Shown here piece by piece: positions 36,991 to 49,800 of a DNA stretch of 64,000 nt. Under the pieces are notes generated by a model. The model did not search any database and was not told the DNA's origin. It saw nothing but the letters and a program-made list of their open reading frames with translations. The stretch comes from Crotophaga sulcirostris (lineage: Eukaryota > Chordata > Aves > Cuculiformes > Crotophagidae): positions 325,449 through 389,448 of the forward strand of contig VYZB01000377.1 in the NCBI GenBank assembly GCA_013397455.1. Reading direction: 5' to 3'. Position numbers and translations under genes: made by a program. Position 1 is the stretch's first letter. Each line of letters starts with the position of its first letter.

Positions 36991-39900
36991 ACATCGTTGT
37001 TATTGCAAGCTCTCTTTATACAGAGAAAGAACTTCAGCATTACAGAGTTAGGCAAAGTTCCCGTGAGGATGAAGCTGATTTAGATTTACTTCAGAGGAAC
37101 TAGTTTATCCCTGTACTTCCACTACAGCATTTCCAGCTCTCCATTTGTTCCCTTTTGAAGTCTGCAATTCTGTATGAGTTCCAGTCGCCCTTTTCAACCT
37201 GTAGTCCCAGCTTGTCCTTGGGTCTCTTAATTAAGGTTACAACTGTTGCCTGGTTAATGCATTCCTGTAGGCCACTCTGAAGATATAGATAACTGTTGAC
37301 ATCACACTTGCTTTTTCGTATTGGAGATATTTAATGTGGATGATGTTTTTTAATATCAGTTTTTCAGACTCCTACTGATTTTTCACACAGCTTGTAAAAA
37401 CTTCATCTTTTTGAAATCTCTACCTTTCTATCAAACTCGGTTAAAATTGGCCAATAAATCATAACTTACTAAGGAAAAGAAGCATAGAATGCAATTCCAA
37501 AATAGTTTCAGGAAACTGGTTTTGAAACCATAACAAGCATCAATTCTGCAAGTGTTGGCAAAAAATCCAGAGAAGTAGCATCATTTCAGTTTACTAGTTA
37601 GAAGTTGATAGATGAAAAAATTTTACAAGTCTACAGTTAGAAGTCTAAGTCAAAGCTGACACCTGAAACCATGTGAAGAGGTGTGATTGATAAATAGAAT
37701 GTACACAAAAGTGTAGCATATAAATACTTGAGTTTCCTGGTAGCAGATTGTTTGTGCTAGAGAAGCAAATGATTCAGTTTTTTGGAACAAAATCTGATGT
37801 CATTTGTGTGAGCTTAAAACAAAAATGTTTGATTATTGTTTAAATCATGATGGCTAAAGCAGTATATTGAAAACCAAAAAAGGGTGTCTTATGTCCCTTC
37901 CCTTTCTATGGGTCTTGTCCCAATCATAATCAAATGAAGCAACAGAAGAGTCAAAACATTCAAGCATAAAACCAAGTGTATCTCACTTTATCATAGGACA
38001 GAATCTCTTAAAATACTATAAAGATTAAAAGTTTTGATAAGAGCAGAAGGGAAGGAAAGGAGAGAGAAAAGCAAATTTCTGATATTTTAAAGAGAGTTTG
38101 AGAGAGTACTTAAAAATGATGTGAAGGTGGGGAAGTCTTATCTGCATTTAAGGTGGAGATGCAGTATAGTATTGATGTGCAGGAGGAAGAGATATGTGCA
38201 TTGAGTAGACAAAACTTGAGCAGATATTCTTGCATTCCTCAAAAACAGCATTTCTTTATCCATGTCTGTTTTAACTATTATGTAAACCACAAATGACTAG
38301 CTAAAATACTGTTTATTGCTCTGTCATTTTATAGCTTGTTGGCCTAAATCTCTCATGCATGTACCACAAGCATAAAACTGTTCAGTTAATATTTATTTGG
38401 CAAAACCCCAAAGTATTAATGAAATTTTGTTTTGGCAAGTTGTGCATTTAAAAAAATATATATTTTACTGTGGCGGTATGGATGAAGTTTACAGAACCAC
38501 TGAAAAATAGTGATTGAAATATTAGAAAAAACATGTCATTTATCTACTGAAGTGTTCTAGATCTTGTTTAACTTTTATTATTTTTACTACGGGAATAATA
38601 TCTGTTTGTTATCATTTAGAATTCCAGGTTTTCTACTTCTGACGAAGGACCTGCCACCTGTAACTCCTAAGGGGATTTACTTCATCTCTTCTCTTTTAAG
38701 AATGCCTTAGTTTTTAATATTGCAAGAAATCAGCTTCTTTGCAACAGTTCTTTGCACTTTTTCAATAGAAGTATTAATATCCATAGGACATTGGTAGATA
38801 CAGTTGTCAGCTATCCAAGTAGGTTAACAACCAGGCAAGCAAAAATATATTGTGAAGGCAGTATGACACAAAATGATATCTTAATTGGCTTGCATAGTGT
38901 TCAATATGAGAATAAAACTTTTCTGTGCGTTTCTGACATTTGTATTATATATAAAGGTGGACATTCCCAGTGAAGCTTAATACAACCCTCTAAATGGGAT
39001 TAAGACAAGTGCTCTCTTAGTGGCTGTCTGTTGAGACTTGATATAATAGCTGGTAAACAGTGATTCTGGGGTTATACCAGGGCTGAGGTTCTGACTGTTT
39101 TCCTGAGTAATATGACACTATATTTACTTAAATAATTTCTTTTTAAACCCACTTTCAATTATCAGTTCCTTAAGTGATAAAGAGAATGTTATTACCAGCA
39201 TGCTTGGGCTTAAAAGTTGACTCTCTCACTGTTCTTCGATCACATAAAATGCTAACGTGGTGAAGGTACATACTTATAAGTGTTCTCGATATAAATATAA
39301 ACAATGACATAATTGTCAACAAGGTTTTTATGTAACTGGTGGACTATTATATAGAGAAGTATAGGGCATTCAAGCAATAACAGTTTTTAAAATTGGAAAA
39401 CATTTCATTAGCATAAGTCCCTAATTCATATAATCTTGGACATACTAATTCATTAACCAGCAGTGCTTTGACCTCCGTACATAAATCAGAAAAAAACAAA
39501 CCCACAAACAAAAAAAAATCATAAAAAANNNNNNNNNNNNNNNNNNNNTTTTGTTGTTGTTTATACATTAAAATGTTTGAGGCAGAAAAGCTCAAAACAC
39601 CCCATGGATAAAAAATAGTAAACTTTCTTCAGTTTCTTGATCTGCCACTTGCCTGGATATTTTATTCATCTCTGCTATAGTAAATAAGATCGTCAGGCCA
39701 AAATTAATTTTTTTGCTCCTCTACACTTTTTCTGAGTTTACTGTTACTTGGATAAGGTTAACAAAACTTAAATACTTGCTAAAGCAGCAGTGAGATCTAT
39801 CTGAGAAAAGAGTGTTTTTCTGGGATGCAGCCCCTGTTGAAAACTTCCTCTAGGGGTAGACAGATTTCTGGGAGAAAGTGGTAATTAAAAACAAAGTTAA

Positions 39901-42900
39901 AACTACAGTTAAAAAAAGTCTTAGTTAAACAAAATATAAACAACTATTTTTAACTGTACAGGAATTAAGAATTAAATCAGTATAAGCATATATAAACAAA
40001 TTGTTCAACGTGATAAAATAAATCATGAATAATACTTCAAGGCCTCCTTTCTACGTGGCTTTTCCTTGGAATACACCTTTCTTGCTTCTGTTTGTGTACA
40101 AAAAGTCCATTAGTTTTATAATTCGAGTTAACAGCAACTTCTGCTTCTGTGTGCAGGTAGGAGGCTAATGTGTGGCCTTATGCCTTTCTTCAAAGAGTGA
40201 TGGAACTTCCTTTGTTTTTGGCAGTGACTGTCTGACTGGACTAATATATGTTTGGATACTAATGGTAGGATGAAGGCTTAAACCCTTCCAGAGAAAAATA
40301 AAAATATTTTAATCTTAATTTATTCAGTACATGTCTAACTGAATATGAAGAAAATTAATATTATTCAAGCCATCACTATAATTTGTTGTATTTTTCCTAT
40401 TTGTTATACAGTCAGTGGCTTGGAAACCTGTTTTTATTCCTTTCTGAACACTTGGAAGTTTCATTATTTATTTGCTTAAGGTAACTATAAATGTTTAAAA
40501 CTGTGCTAGCAAATAAGTAATTGAGAGTATAAAACTTTTCATTATGAACATGTCAAACTGAAAATCCATCAAAACTCTTATCTACTCTCAAAATTACAGT
40601 TGATACATACTATGCTTCTGCAATGACTAAGTAGTGTCAAATATCCACTAGAACTCGTGACGACTATAGGTGGAGATTTCTTCAGTCAAAAGCACCACAT
40701 AAAACTGAAGATTTGTGTGCATACATAGGGTAATGGAATTATCTAAAGGAGAAATAAACATATTGAGTTAATTAATGACCTTTCAAGTGAGTGAATTAAT
40801 CTTCCTAAATGTAAAGACATACTGGTACAAATATAAATTGTACAGTAGAAATATACAGTAGAAAATCTAGAATCTGGAGAAGAAGGGAAGGTGTATTTGT
40901 TGTTCCTCAACAGATAAATATAGAAAAGACCTTTCACAAATGTTAATTTAGGCAACAATATTTATCAATAATTTAGAGGCAAGGATACAACTTTTTTCCT
41001 ACATTTGTAATGTGTTTTAGATAGAAGTCTTAAAATGAATTTAAATTATAAAAGAAGAAATTTGAGAGACTCAACCTGAACTCAGCCCTGTAGTGACACC
41101 TGAAGGAAAAAGTAAATCTTTATCTTTCAAAATTACTTTTCTCCACGCTGGCATCTCGGTCACTAAAAAAGCATTTATCAGGTCTTCATGAATAATGCAC
41201 AAAATTAGTAACAGGAACAAGCTGATGCCTCCCATGTCTCTTCCTACATGTTTGGAAATCTTTTACATTAAACTTAGTGATTTTTTTTTCATATTCATGC
41301 ATTGCTCCATTTTGCCCAAATTTTCACATTATTTTAATATCTTATCTTTTATTGGTAATTGTAGTGACACCTTAAGTCTAGAACAAATAAGAAAATCCTG
41401 AGTAATGGAAGAATAGTGAGTTTGTTTTATATGGCAAATTTTGACAAGTCCTATAGACTAAACTCGTGCATGTGCTTGAATCTTACTTTGTGATGCAGTC
41501 ATGCTTCAAAAATGAATACTTCCACTGATAAGAAGTCACATGTATGAATTCTGTATGCTGATACTCAAGTAGATTGGGGATTTTGAAGGACATGATGTTG
41601 CTCAGATGATGTTGGCATGTAATTTCCCAAGAAACAGGAGTAGCTTAGTGGTATTCTTTACGGCTTTATCTGAACGCCAGTATTGTTCAAGCAGCACCAA
41701 AAATGTCTTCTACTTACAGACTGCAAGCTTTCATATTGGAGGCTTCATACTCTTTCCCCTTCAGTTTTCCTTATATAAAATTGGTTGATTAGGAAACAGC
41801 AGGGAAGCACACTCTACTGTCTCTTTTGTTTGAACAGGTAGACATTTTCAGTCCTCAGATGTATTTACTTGACTTCCATTCTCCACATCTCACAGGAGGA
41901 AGTAAGATTTCATTTTTTTTAAGTTGTTAGTAGCAAAGGATATCATAATACTTGAAGAGGCAGAGAAGATTAAAACCTAGCAACAGGAGCTCTCAATGAA
42001 GGATGTGAAGAGTCAGACAGGAGAGATGTTGTACAGTTTCTACTCTGTCCTGCAGTCATGAGGGCCCAGAAACGGTTGCATTTTGCCTCCTCCCACATCA
42101 TCCTGAGGTCTCTGTCTTAACTTCGCCAGAATCCTTTGGCACGTCACATCCACTTAGGCCTTCTGCAGGGAGGAACAGGGTGGAAAGGTCTTTGGGTGAG
42201 AAATGAGAATATTGGGTCAAATAGAATAGTGTATAAATTAATGCATGCTATCTAGTTTGTGGGTAAAACACCAAACAGTCAAACAGCTGGGTCTTGTGCA
42301 CAGTCTGAATATCTGCTTCTATCAAATGTGTTATTTTTATGGTGATAGTTGTTTTGGGACATACTATCTAACGATAAGGAGTGCGTTTCCTTATTATTTT
42401 AAAAATAGGTTTTGTACTGTAGATCACATTTATGTAAAATCCACTTCTGGGTGCTCCAATTTCAATATGAATTTTCTGTAAATGTTAGGATTATTAAGTT
42501 TAAACACTGCTTAGTTTCTAACGTGATATGTATAGAACATTTCTATAAAAGAAAAGGCAAATTTCCTTGGATACCTTTGACTGACACATGTGATACAACT
42601 CAAGTATTGCTGCTTTTCCCCATGTGCTTTATGAAGTGATGTACAGGTATTTCCAAATTCTGTGAATGAAGTCCAAAGGATTGATAACAGTAAATAGCTT
42701 TATTTGAGCAGAGTGGTCAGTGAATGACTGCATATATTTTTTGTTTCGGCAATGAACTATTAATAACATCACTTAAAATAACTGAATAATTGCCTGAACT
42801 TTACCTAATAATTTAGTATCTTTTTTTTTATTAGTAACTATTCACTGGCTGTTTTTCTTTTCCAGCATTGTCTAATGCTTCATTCAGTGCCTCATAAACA

Positions 42901-43309
42901 GCTTCAAGTATGAAATTCCTGGTTTGCGAACTCAGGATAGGTGTACATTAACAAAAATACCCAACATATACTGCTACTTTTATGGTGATATGGTACACAT
43001 ATTTTAGAATTGTATGAAAAGTCTAAAAATAGGATAAACAACTATATTTTCAGAATTTAAGTATTCTTTGTGCATTAAGAAATTGTTTTAATTTCTCCTC
43101 ACTTCAAACAGTATAATTAACGGCTCTCTTGCTCTTTTGAGAACAGCCCTTCTATATAACTGAGCCAAATATTTCTTTTGAACTTTAAACCTACACCTGC
43201 GACTTACCAGATTCCAAGTCAACCTTATCTTCTGCTTTCCTACAATCTCTGATGGTTTTCTGAAAAATAAACAAGTAGTGCAAGCAGAATTTAAACCAGT
43301 CTGTCTGCC
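36991..43309. other. Unassigned non-coding sequence
   Basis: Just over six kilobases hold no recognisable gene, RNA or interspersed repeat apart from a 20-N gap at 39529-39548. Frames of 60-80 codons are scattered on both strands without domains. Confidence 0.4.
39529..39548. other. Assembly gap (20 N) in A/T-rich simple sequence
   Basis: Twenty Ns are flanked on the left by CAAAAAAAAATCATAAAAAA and on the right by TTTTGTTGTTGTTT. The exact length of 20 suggests a placeholder gap where A-rich and T-rich low-complexity sequence defeated assembly. Confidence 0.97.
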
Positions 43310-43890
43310 CTGATCTCAAAACTAGTCAAGTGTTGGGAGATGGGTCAACCTGACCATCTGCATCAGACGAAAAAGCACAAAGGTAAATGTCGTATACGTT
43401 TTGAATAAATGACAGCGCCAAACAGTCATGTTCTGTCCCTGAAAAGCTTCACGTAAACATTGAACAAGAAAAGCAGCAGAGTGGAATGATGAAAAATCTG
43501 TTCGTGGGAGCCCTCTGGGCAGATAAGCTATTGTCTGACATCACCTTCTGTGACCTCCTGGAGAGGAGAGACCAGAGTCACTACACTGATTTTTGGCCAT
43601 CCTTGCCAATGTCTGCAGATGAGTCAACAAAACTTAATGGTTCATGTTAACAAAGGTCACTGACAAATCTACAATAATCAGCATGAAAACTTGACCTCTG
43701 CATTTTGTCAAGAGGAAATTGTAGACCAATTAAGCCAATGTAGTCATTGTGCCTTACCTAGGCTGAAAGCCAGATTGAAAAGGGTCGTGGGAGTCAAAGA
43801 TGCCAGATGGCATAACAGCTGTTTAACATAAACTTCTCAGTCACCTTCTTCACTACACGCAGTTTGGACAGGGGATGACAATTGATAAAA
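43310..43890 (-). mobile_element. Ancient L3/CR1-type LINE reverse transcriptase relic
   Basis: Translated on the minus strand with frame changes, the stretch gives a chain of RT landmarks in the right order. LSKLRVVKKVT comes near 43870, then DPFQSGF-type wording (PFQSGFQP) near 43760-43790, FMLIIVDLSVTF near 43650-43680 (family pattern: LLVLLDLSAAFD), LFNVYVKLF near 43445-43470 (family pattern: LFNIYMKPL), and a degraded stretch where the YADD box should be. These are hallmarks of the L3/CR1 superfamily, which was active before birds and mammals split. Frameshifts and stops are many, so the copy is dead. No ORF spans it, which is why it is easy to miss. L3 versus an old CR1 subfamily cannot be decided by eye. 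Confidence 0.7.
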
Positions 43891-46800
43891 TTACCAATAC
43901 TAAGCTGACATCTCAAGTTCAGGTGTATAGCTGATTATTAGAAGAATACTGGCATTTAGCTTTTCATGTACTGATGAGAAAAGTAGAATTGATCACACTT
44001 CAAAGAACAGTTTCATCCCACCTCATTTTACCATGCCTATCAGGATATATTTAAAATGTCCAGACTTCTTGGATGTGATCCATATATTTCTTAGCACTAC
44101 AAATGTTTTTTTTTATCTTTTTTTAAAATTTATTTCCTGTTGACACTCTAATCATGAATCAACAATCTGCAGCTTCCTTTAAGAACAGGATAATTTTATC
44201 AGTCTGAAGGATATCTGCTGTATACTACTTTATCTTTATCTAATAGGGTAAAACAAATGCATCTCTTCTTTTTTTCTGACAAGGTGGAAAGTGAGCTGAT
44301 GGATAGTATCAATGATGTAGATGTTACTATTCTGCCAGATTAATTAAGCAATAAAATTATGGACAAATTATGGGTAAAAATATGTTACAGATTTTTTTTT
44401 AAAGTTTATCCATGACTAATTTTCAAACATAGGGATGCTTACATTTGAAGAAAGACAGTCTAATTTATTCTTATGTTACCATGGAAAGTGAACTTCTTAC
44501 AAATAGATTCTGATGTAAGAGTACTTCCTCTGCTGGCCACTGTGATAAATAATGGAGAATTAGCGAGACTGAGATGTCTATGCTCAATTCAGCCTAATGC
44601 AATCTAAGGTGTTCTGGTCTGGAAATGTCTCTTTATAGCTGGTAAGTAAAGCTATATTGCTGCACATGCTCAAAAAATTTACACCTCTAGCTGATATATG
44701 CTTAAGGTCATATAAGAAATAGGCACTTAAACTGTAATTTCTAAAGTTTAAACCTCTTTAAATCTGCTGAAAGTGTAAATCCATTAGGCTTTGTGATTCT
44801 CAAGCCTAAACGAATGCTGACAAATAACATTGAGTTTGGCCTGAAAAGTGGCATGGGAAGAGGTTTTCTGCAGCTTTTATAAAACAGCCTATTGATTAGA
44901 AGACTTGCCCAAGAAGTGGAGAGCTGGGCTACAGAAATTCCTCAACATGGGGGAGAAGGAACTCCCCACATCCCTTAGCTATGAAGGTGTAGCCACTGCA
45001 CAGCCTACGGGGCTGCAGGTTAGACTGTCCTCCTTGCTTCTTCTCGTAACAGGCTGATGAGTACCAAGAAAAACAAAGTGGTATTTAAGGATTAAAAATA
45101 AACCAGAGGAAGCCTGGTTCTGTAAGTATGAGCTCATTGAAGGCAGTCACAGCTTCAGTGATTATTTGTGAATTTTACAGTTAAGTGAATATGTAAAATG
45201 CACAATCATTGTTAGTGTGGACCTGAAGGCAGGAGGTGGCTGTAATCCAATCTGAAGCCAGATGAACATGTTTAATTTACTGATAATAAATGCCTATGAA
45301 GTCATTTGAATTAAGTTTGATTTCCTTATAGTTACTTTACTCTGATATCTTTTGGAAAATGTCAGATGTAATCTGAAGTTTTCAAGTGAACAGCATGCAC
45401 AGAAATGGAGATGCTGTCAGATCGTCTGCATACACGCCCCTATCCATGTGACACTGGACATAGCTGATACTTAGGTACAGGTTTCAGTAAAGAAAGCTCT
45501 ATCCAGTTAACCACGTTTTTTTTAACAAGTATTCTGCTTGTTTCTAGGCATGAATTTACAGAACTCATCATTGTCAAAAAAGCAAAGAGATTCCCAGACA
45601 GGAAAAGGAAGAAGAAGCCTTGAAGACTTTTGCTTTCCATCTGGAGTGGTATAGAAAGGCAGGAAAAAGTAGCAACTTGAACTCACTTGTAAGTGGATTT
45701 TTTTTTACCCTTTAGCCTTCCTTCTGTACTTTACATTAAACTGTAACAATTTGAAGAACTACAGGTATGTTCTTCCTTTTCTCTTGTTATCAGTGGCATC
45801 CTTGCAATAATAAAAGTGAAAAGAGTGATTCACCCTCATGATGCAGAAAGCTTTAATACGCTTCTTTTCCTTTACTTTCCCATGGAGTTAATAGTTACCA
45901 GAAAGGGGCAAAAGATGACAACTTTTGCACATGTGCATTTATGTTTTCAGCATTGCCTGTGTGTTCAAAAGAAAAATCACTGTGGGACTCTTTTTTTCAT
46001 GTGATGATCTTTTGTTGTATCAATGGAGAAAGGAAGTAATCACTTGGGAATAGCTACTTTATACAAGTTCAAAAGACTCCCAGAAGAGAAGAAAGTCATG
46101 TTTCTCTCTACAATACAGCAAATTCGAGAAAAGGTGGGTCATTCTCACTGCAAGCCATAAAACACATAAGACCAAATTTAATCCTTGTGAAAATTCCACT
46201 TCAAGTGACTGGAATTATTAGCGGATGAAACTAGGTAATCATCAATGGACAAAATTAAAATATTAAGGGAGATCTTTTGAATATGTTGCAGTTTAGTATT
46301 GAGAGGCATGAAGGTTATCAAAAGCTATTGACTTGTCAGGCATTACTAACTTTTTTCCCCAACCAAGTGCTGATTAGTTTATTTTGTACATTCTTCCTTT
46401 CTGTTCTATAAAAGTAATTGCTTTCTTACAGTCTGGAGGATATTGCTAGTCCCAGCCTAGATGACGAGATTTGTTTATGGAAAGGTGCAGTGCAGTGTGA
46501 ATCTGGAACATGACAGAGATCTCAAGAACTTATTCTACTAAGAAGGATAGATAATCTTACAAATTAGATTTTATTTCATGCATATATTCCATAATGAAGC
46601 TTTATTTGTCCCTAGTTTGCTCAATTATATGTATATAAGGCACTCATAAAGGCTGCCACAAAAGTAAGAGAAGAATTAGGCAAAATGAAAATTATCTGCA
46701 TACACAGGTCAGAATAGAAATCCAGGGACAGGTGAAGGAGCAGAGCATGGATATCTATCTATGGAGATGTTATGTCTTCAGTATTACATAAAAGTGAGGG

Positions 46801-49800
46801 CCTGTGCCTTTTTTATAGACCCTGTTCTTATAATAGGATTTTCAGAGCATGTAGAAGTTGCTTAGTTTGTCTTTTGGTCAGAAGCACCAGGATTTTTAAC
46901 ACTAATTTCAAAGTAAACAGAGGTTGCATAACACAAAATACAAGGTACTAATACAGTGTTGAAAAAAACATCTTTTTTAAATACAGAAAGCATTTAAAAC
47001 AGAACATGTGTGTGTATATTTCTGATTGTGTTTAGTCAAAGAATTCTTTTGCTATGAAGTCTTTGATAAAAAGTGATTCAAACAACATGTAAAATTGCTC
47101 AGTAATTACTTCCAGCATCTTCTCACTAGTCTTGTATTTGATTTCAGATAATGTTACACTTCACAAAGTCATGCTCCAGGAGATCTCTGATGCCTCTCTT
47201 TGTGTTAGCAGAAAAAAAGATAAGAATGTATTTAGCAGTAAGACTCAGGAGTCTCCATTCAGACCTGTCAAATACCTACATGGTTTTATGTCTGTACCTT
47301 CTGATAGAACCTTTCCCATATTGCTTCACCTTTGGCAACTAAATGGACTCATAAGTGCTATCAGCCTCACACTGGTCAATGGGTAATTTTGAGTGTTTGC
47401 AAATCTCAACTAAGCTGCTTGCAGAACATAAGCAGCAAGAGGAAAAAAGCAAGCTCTATAATTAACAATAAGAACATTCCAAACACCTTGAGGATTAAAT
47501 GTAGTCTTCCTTAATCCCTGCCTTTTCCTCTGAAGTATGAAATACTGTTTTCATTAGGCAAATGCACTATAAATTCATCTGAAAATGTGATACTAGGTGG
47601 GTTGGTTTTATTTGGTTGATTCTGCAGATCGACCTTTACCTACCATCTTCATTCTTCAAAGGTGAGCATCATTGTATTTCTTGTAGGATTTTTGAAAATT
47701 ACTGTCTGGTTTTGTTCAAACTTACTCTAACTGACATCTTAGCACTTGTTGCCCTGCGATTATCTGTAAGACAAACTAATATCAACCGTGCTGTAGTGAT
47801 CAGAGAGTAAACCAGCAAATTGCTAATCCTTTCTCATTTGTACTGCATTTCCTCCTACCTCAGTGATTGTAAGATTTATTTCCCTGGCTCAATAGCCATC
47901 ATTTAAAGAACTAAATTATTTCTCAATATCACAATGGTCTTTGGTTTTCTTCCTTTTTTCACATGTGGGAAAATAAATGACAATTAAGTAATTTACTTTA
48001 AGACCACAAACTATTTATAGTTTCTCACTAAATACAGTAACAGAAAGTTTCTATTGCATGTATGTAAATGTATAAAATTCATTCAGATTGTTACTCGGTA
48101 GATGTACATACCATATAGGCCATTGACTATGTGCTCAGTCATTCATGTTGTAGTAAGTTGCTCATATGATCGCAGTTAGTCACTGGAGATCGTTTTGTGC
48201 TTCTCTAGAGCTGAGGTTGTTTACCATGAGCAGTGGGAAAGTGCTAATCCTCCCTCAGAGCTCTCCATCTGCAGAAGCAGATGACTGTTCATTTCAGAAA
48301 TTTGTCCTGATATAGGACAAAGAGTACATCTGCTTAATCACCCAAATGACCCATTTTTATAAATGGATGCTTTCTTTTATAACTATCGTGCACGCATAAA
48401 AATACGGGCACAAACTCCACTGTAGTTTTGGTGATTGATTTCATTATTTTAATGGGTGATAATCCACATTATGTTATAACATGAATCTTTTAGAGTAAAG
48501 CTTTTGCAAACCACTTCATTAAAATATGCTATTTAAAACAGTAAAATAACAGAACAGTTATTACTCAACACTTCTGTATGTATTTCTTCTAAATACCTGA
48601 ACTGACAGACATCTAGTAAGTGTTTATTGTAAAGCACATGTAAAGAAAGATATATGTAGCAGCTATTATTCGTGTCTCAAACTACGAAACAAAGTAAGTA
48701 CAATCCTTTGTTTGAAAGACTGCTGCCAGAAGCACTGTCCCAGTACTCTACACACTTTTAATACTTCATACTCAAAAGCAATACTTTTTTACCTGCAGGA
48801 ACAATGGGCCAATTTTATGCATATAGAATTAGACTATACGGTTTTCTTGTTAAGTCAGTAGTTTTTTAGCAGTGGATAGCCACAGGGATAACATAATAAC
48901 AAAAAAGTAGTATGGATTTCTGAAGGATTTCTAGAAGAATTTCCGCATATTTGACAAATATTACAGTACTGTGCAGTTTTCATATTTTGAGAATTACAAC
49001 ATTATGTCTCTATTGACAAGGCAGCCCTCAGCCCTAAGGAATAACAGAGGCTCTTAGCTGTAGCAGTGAGTGTTTACATGGAAAACAGTTTCCTACACTG
49101 TGAAACTTTTCAACTTTTCAGGTTCTCCCTCCATCTTTCTTAAGAACTGAGAAAAAAGGTTTAATACTTGTGTGTGTTGAGTGTGCATAGAAGTTGATTT
49201 TCTTAGGCAGAGAAGAGGAATAGAAGAGTAATAAAATGAGACAAGCATTAAAAAAAACAACAAACCCAAAACCCCTCAGACAAAACAGTGTGTGATAGTC
49301 AAGCACCTGTGCTGACATCCTAAGTCAAGCTCTTAAATTATTAACACAGTTTGCCTTCTTTCCCGGTGGATGTAGTCAAAGCTGACTTACTTTGACTGAA
49401 ATGTTTTATTTTTGAAAACATATTTGTTTCTTTTTTCCAATGACCATATTTTCATTAAAGCTTTTCCATTAGGAAAAGGAATGGTTCACGGATGAGCTAC
49501 TCGGTGTGGACTCCTCAGTAGCTGTCCTACAGCAGCTACGTAGGGCTCTAGGAATGTAATATGACAATCAGCACTCTGATTGTATTATATGCGGCACAGA
49601 ATAATGTAGAAATACCATAACATGATGAATATTTTATGCCTTTCCTGGTATAAAATATTAATTTGGTTATTCATTCACCTTTAATGAGATAAATTAGAAT
49701 CACATTTGAAACATTGTTTAAAACATTATCCATGTCTACTTGTTTTATAACATAAACACCCTATAAAGATTCCATATATCAAGTTACAGACCACGTCTTT

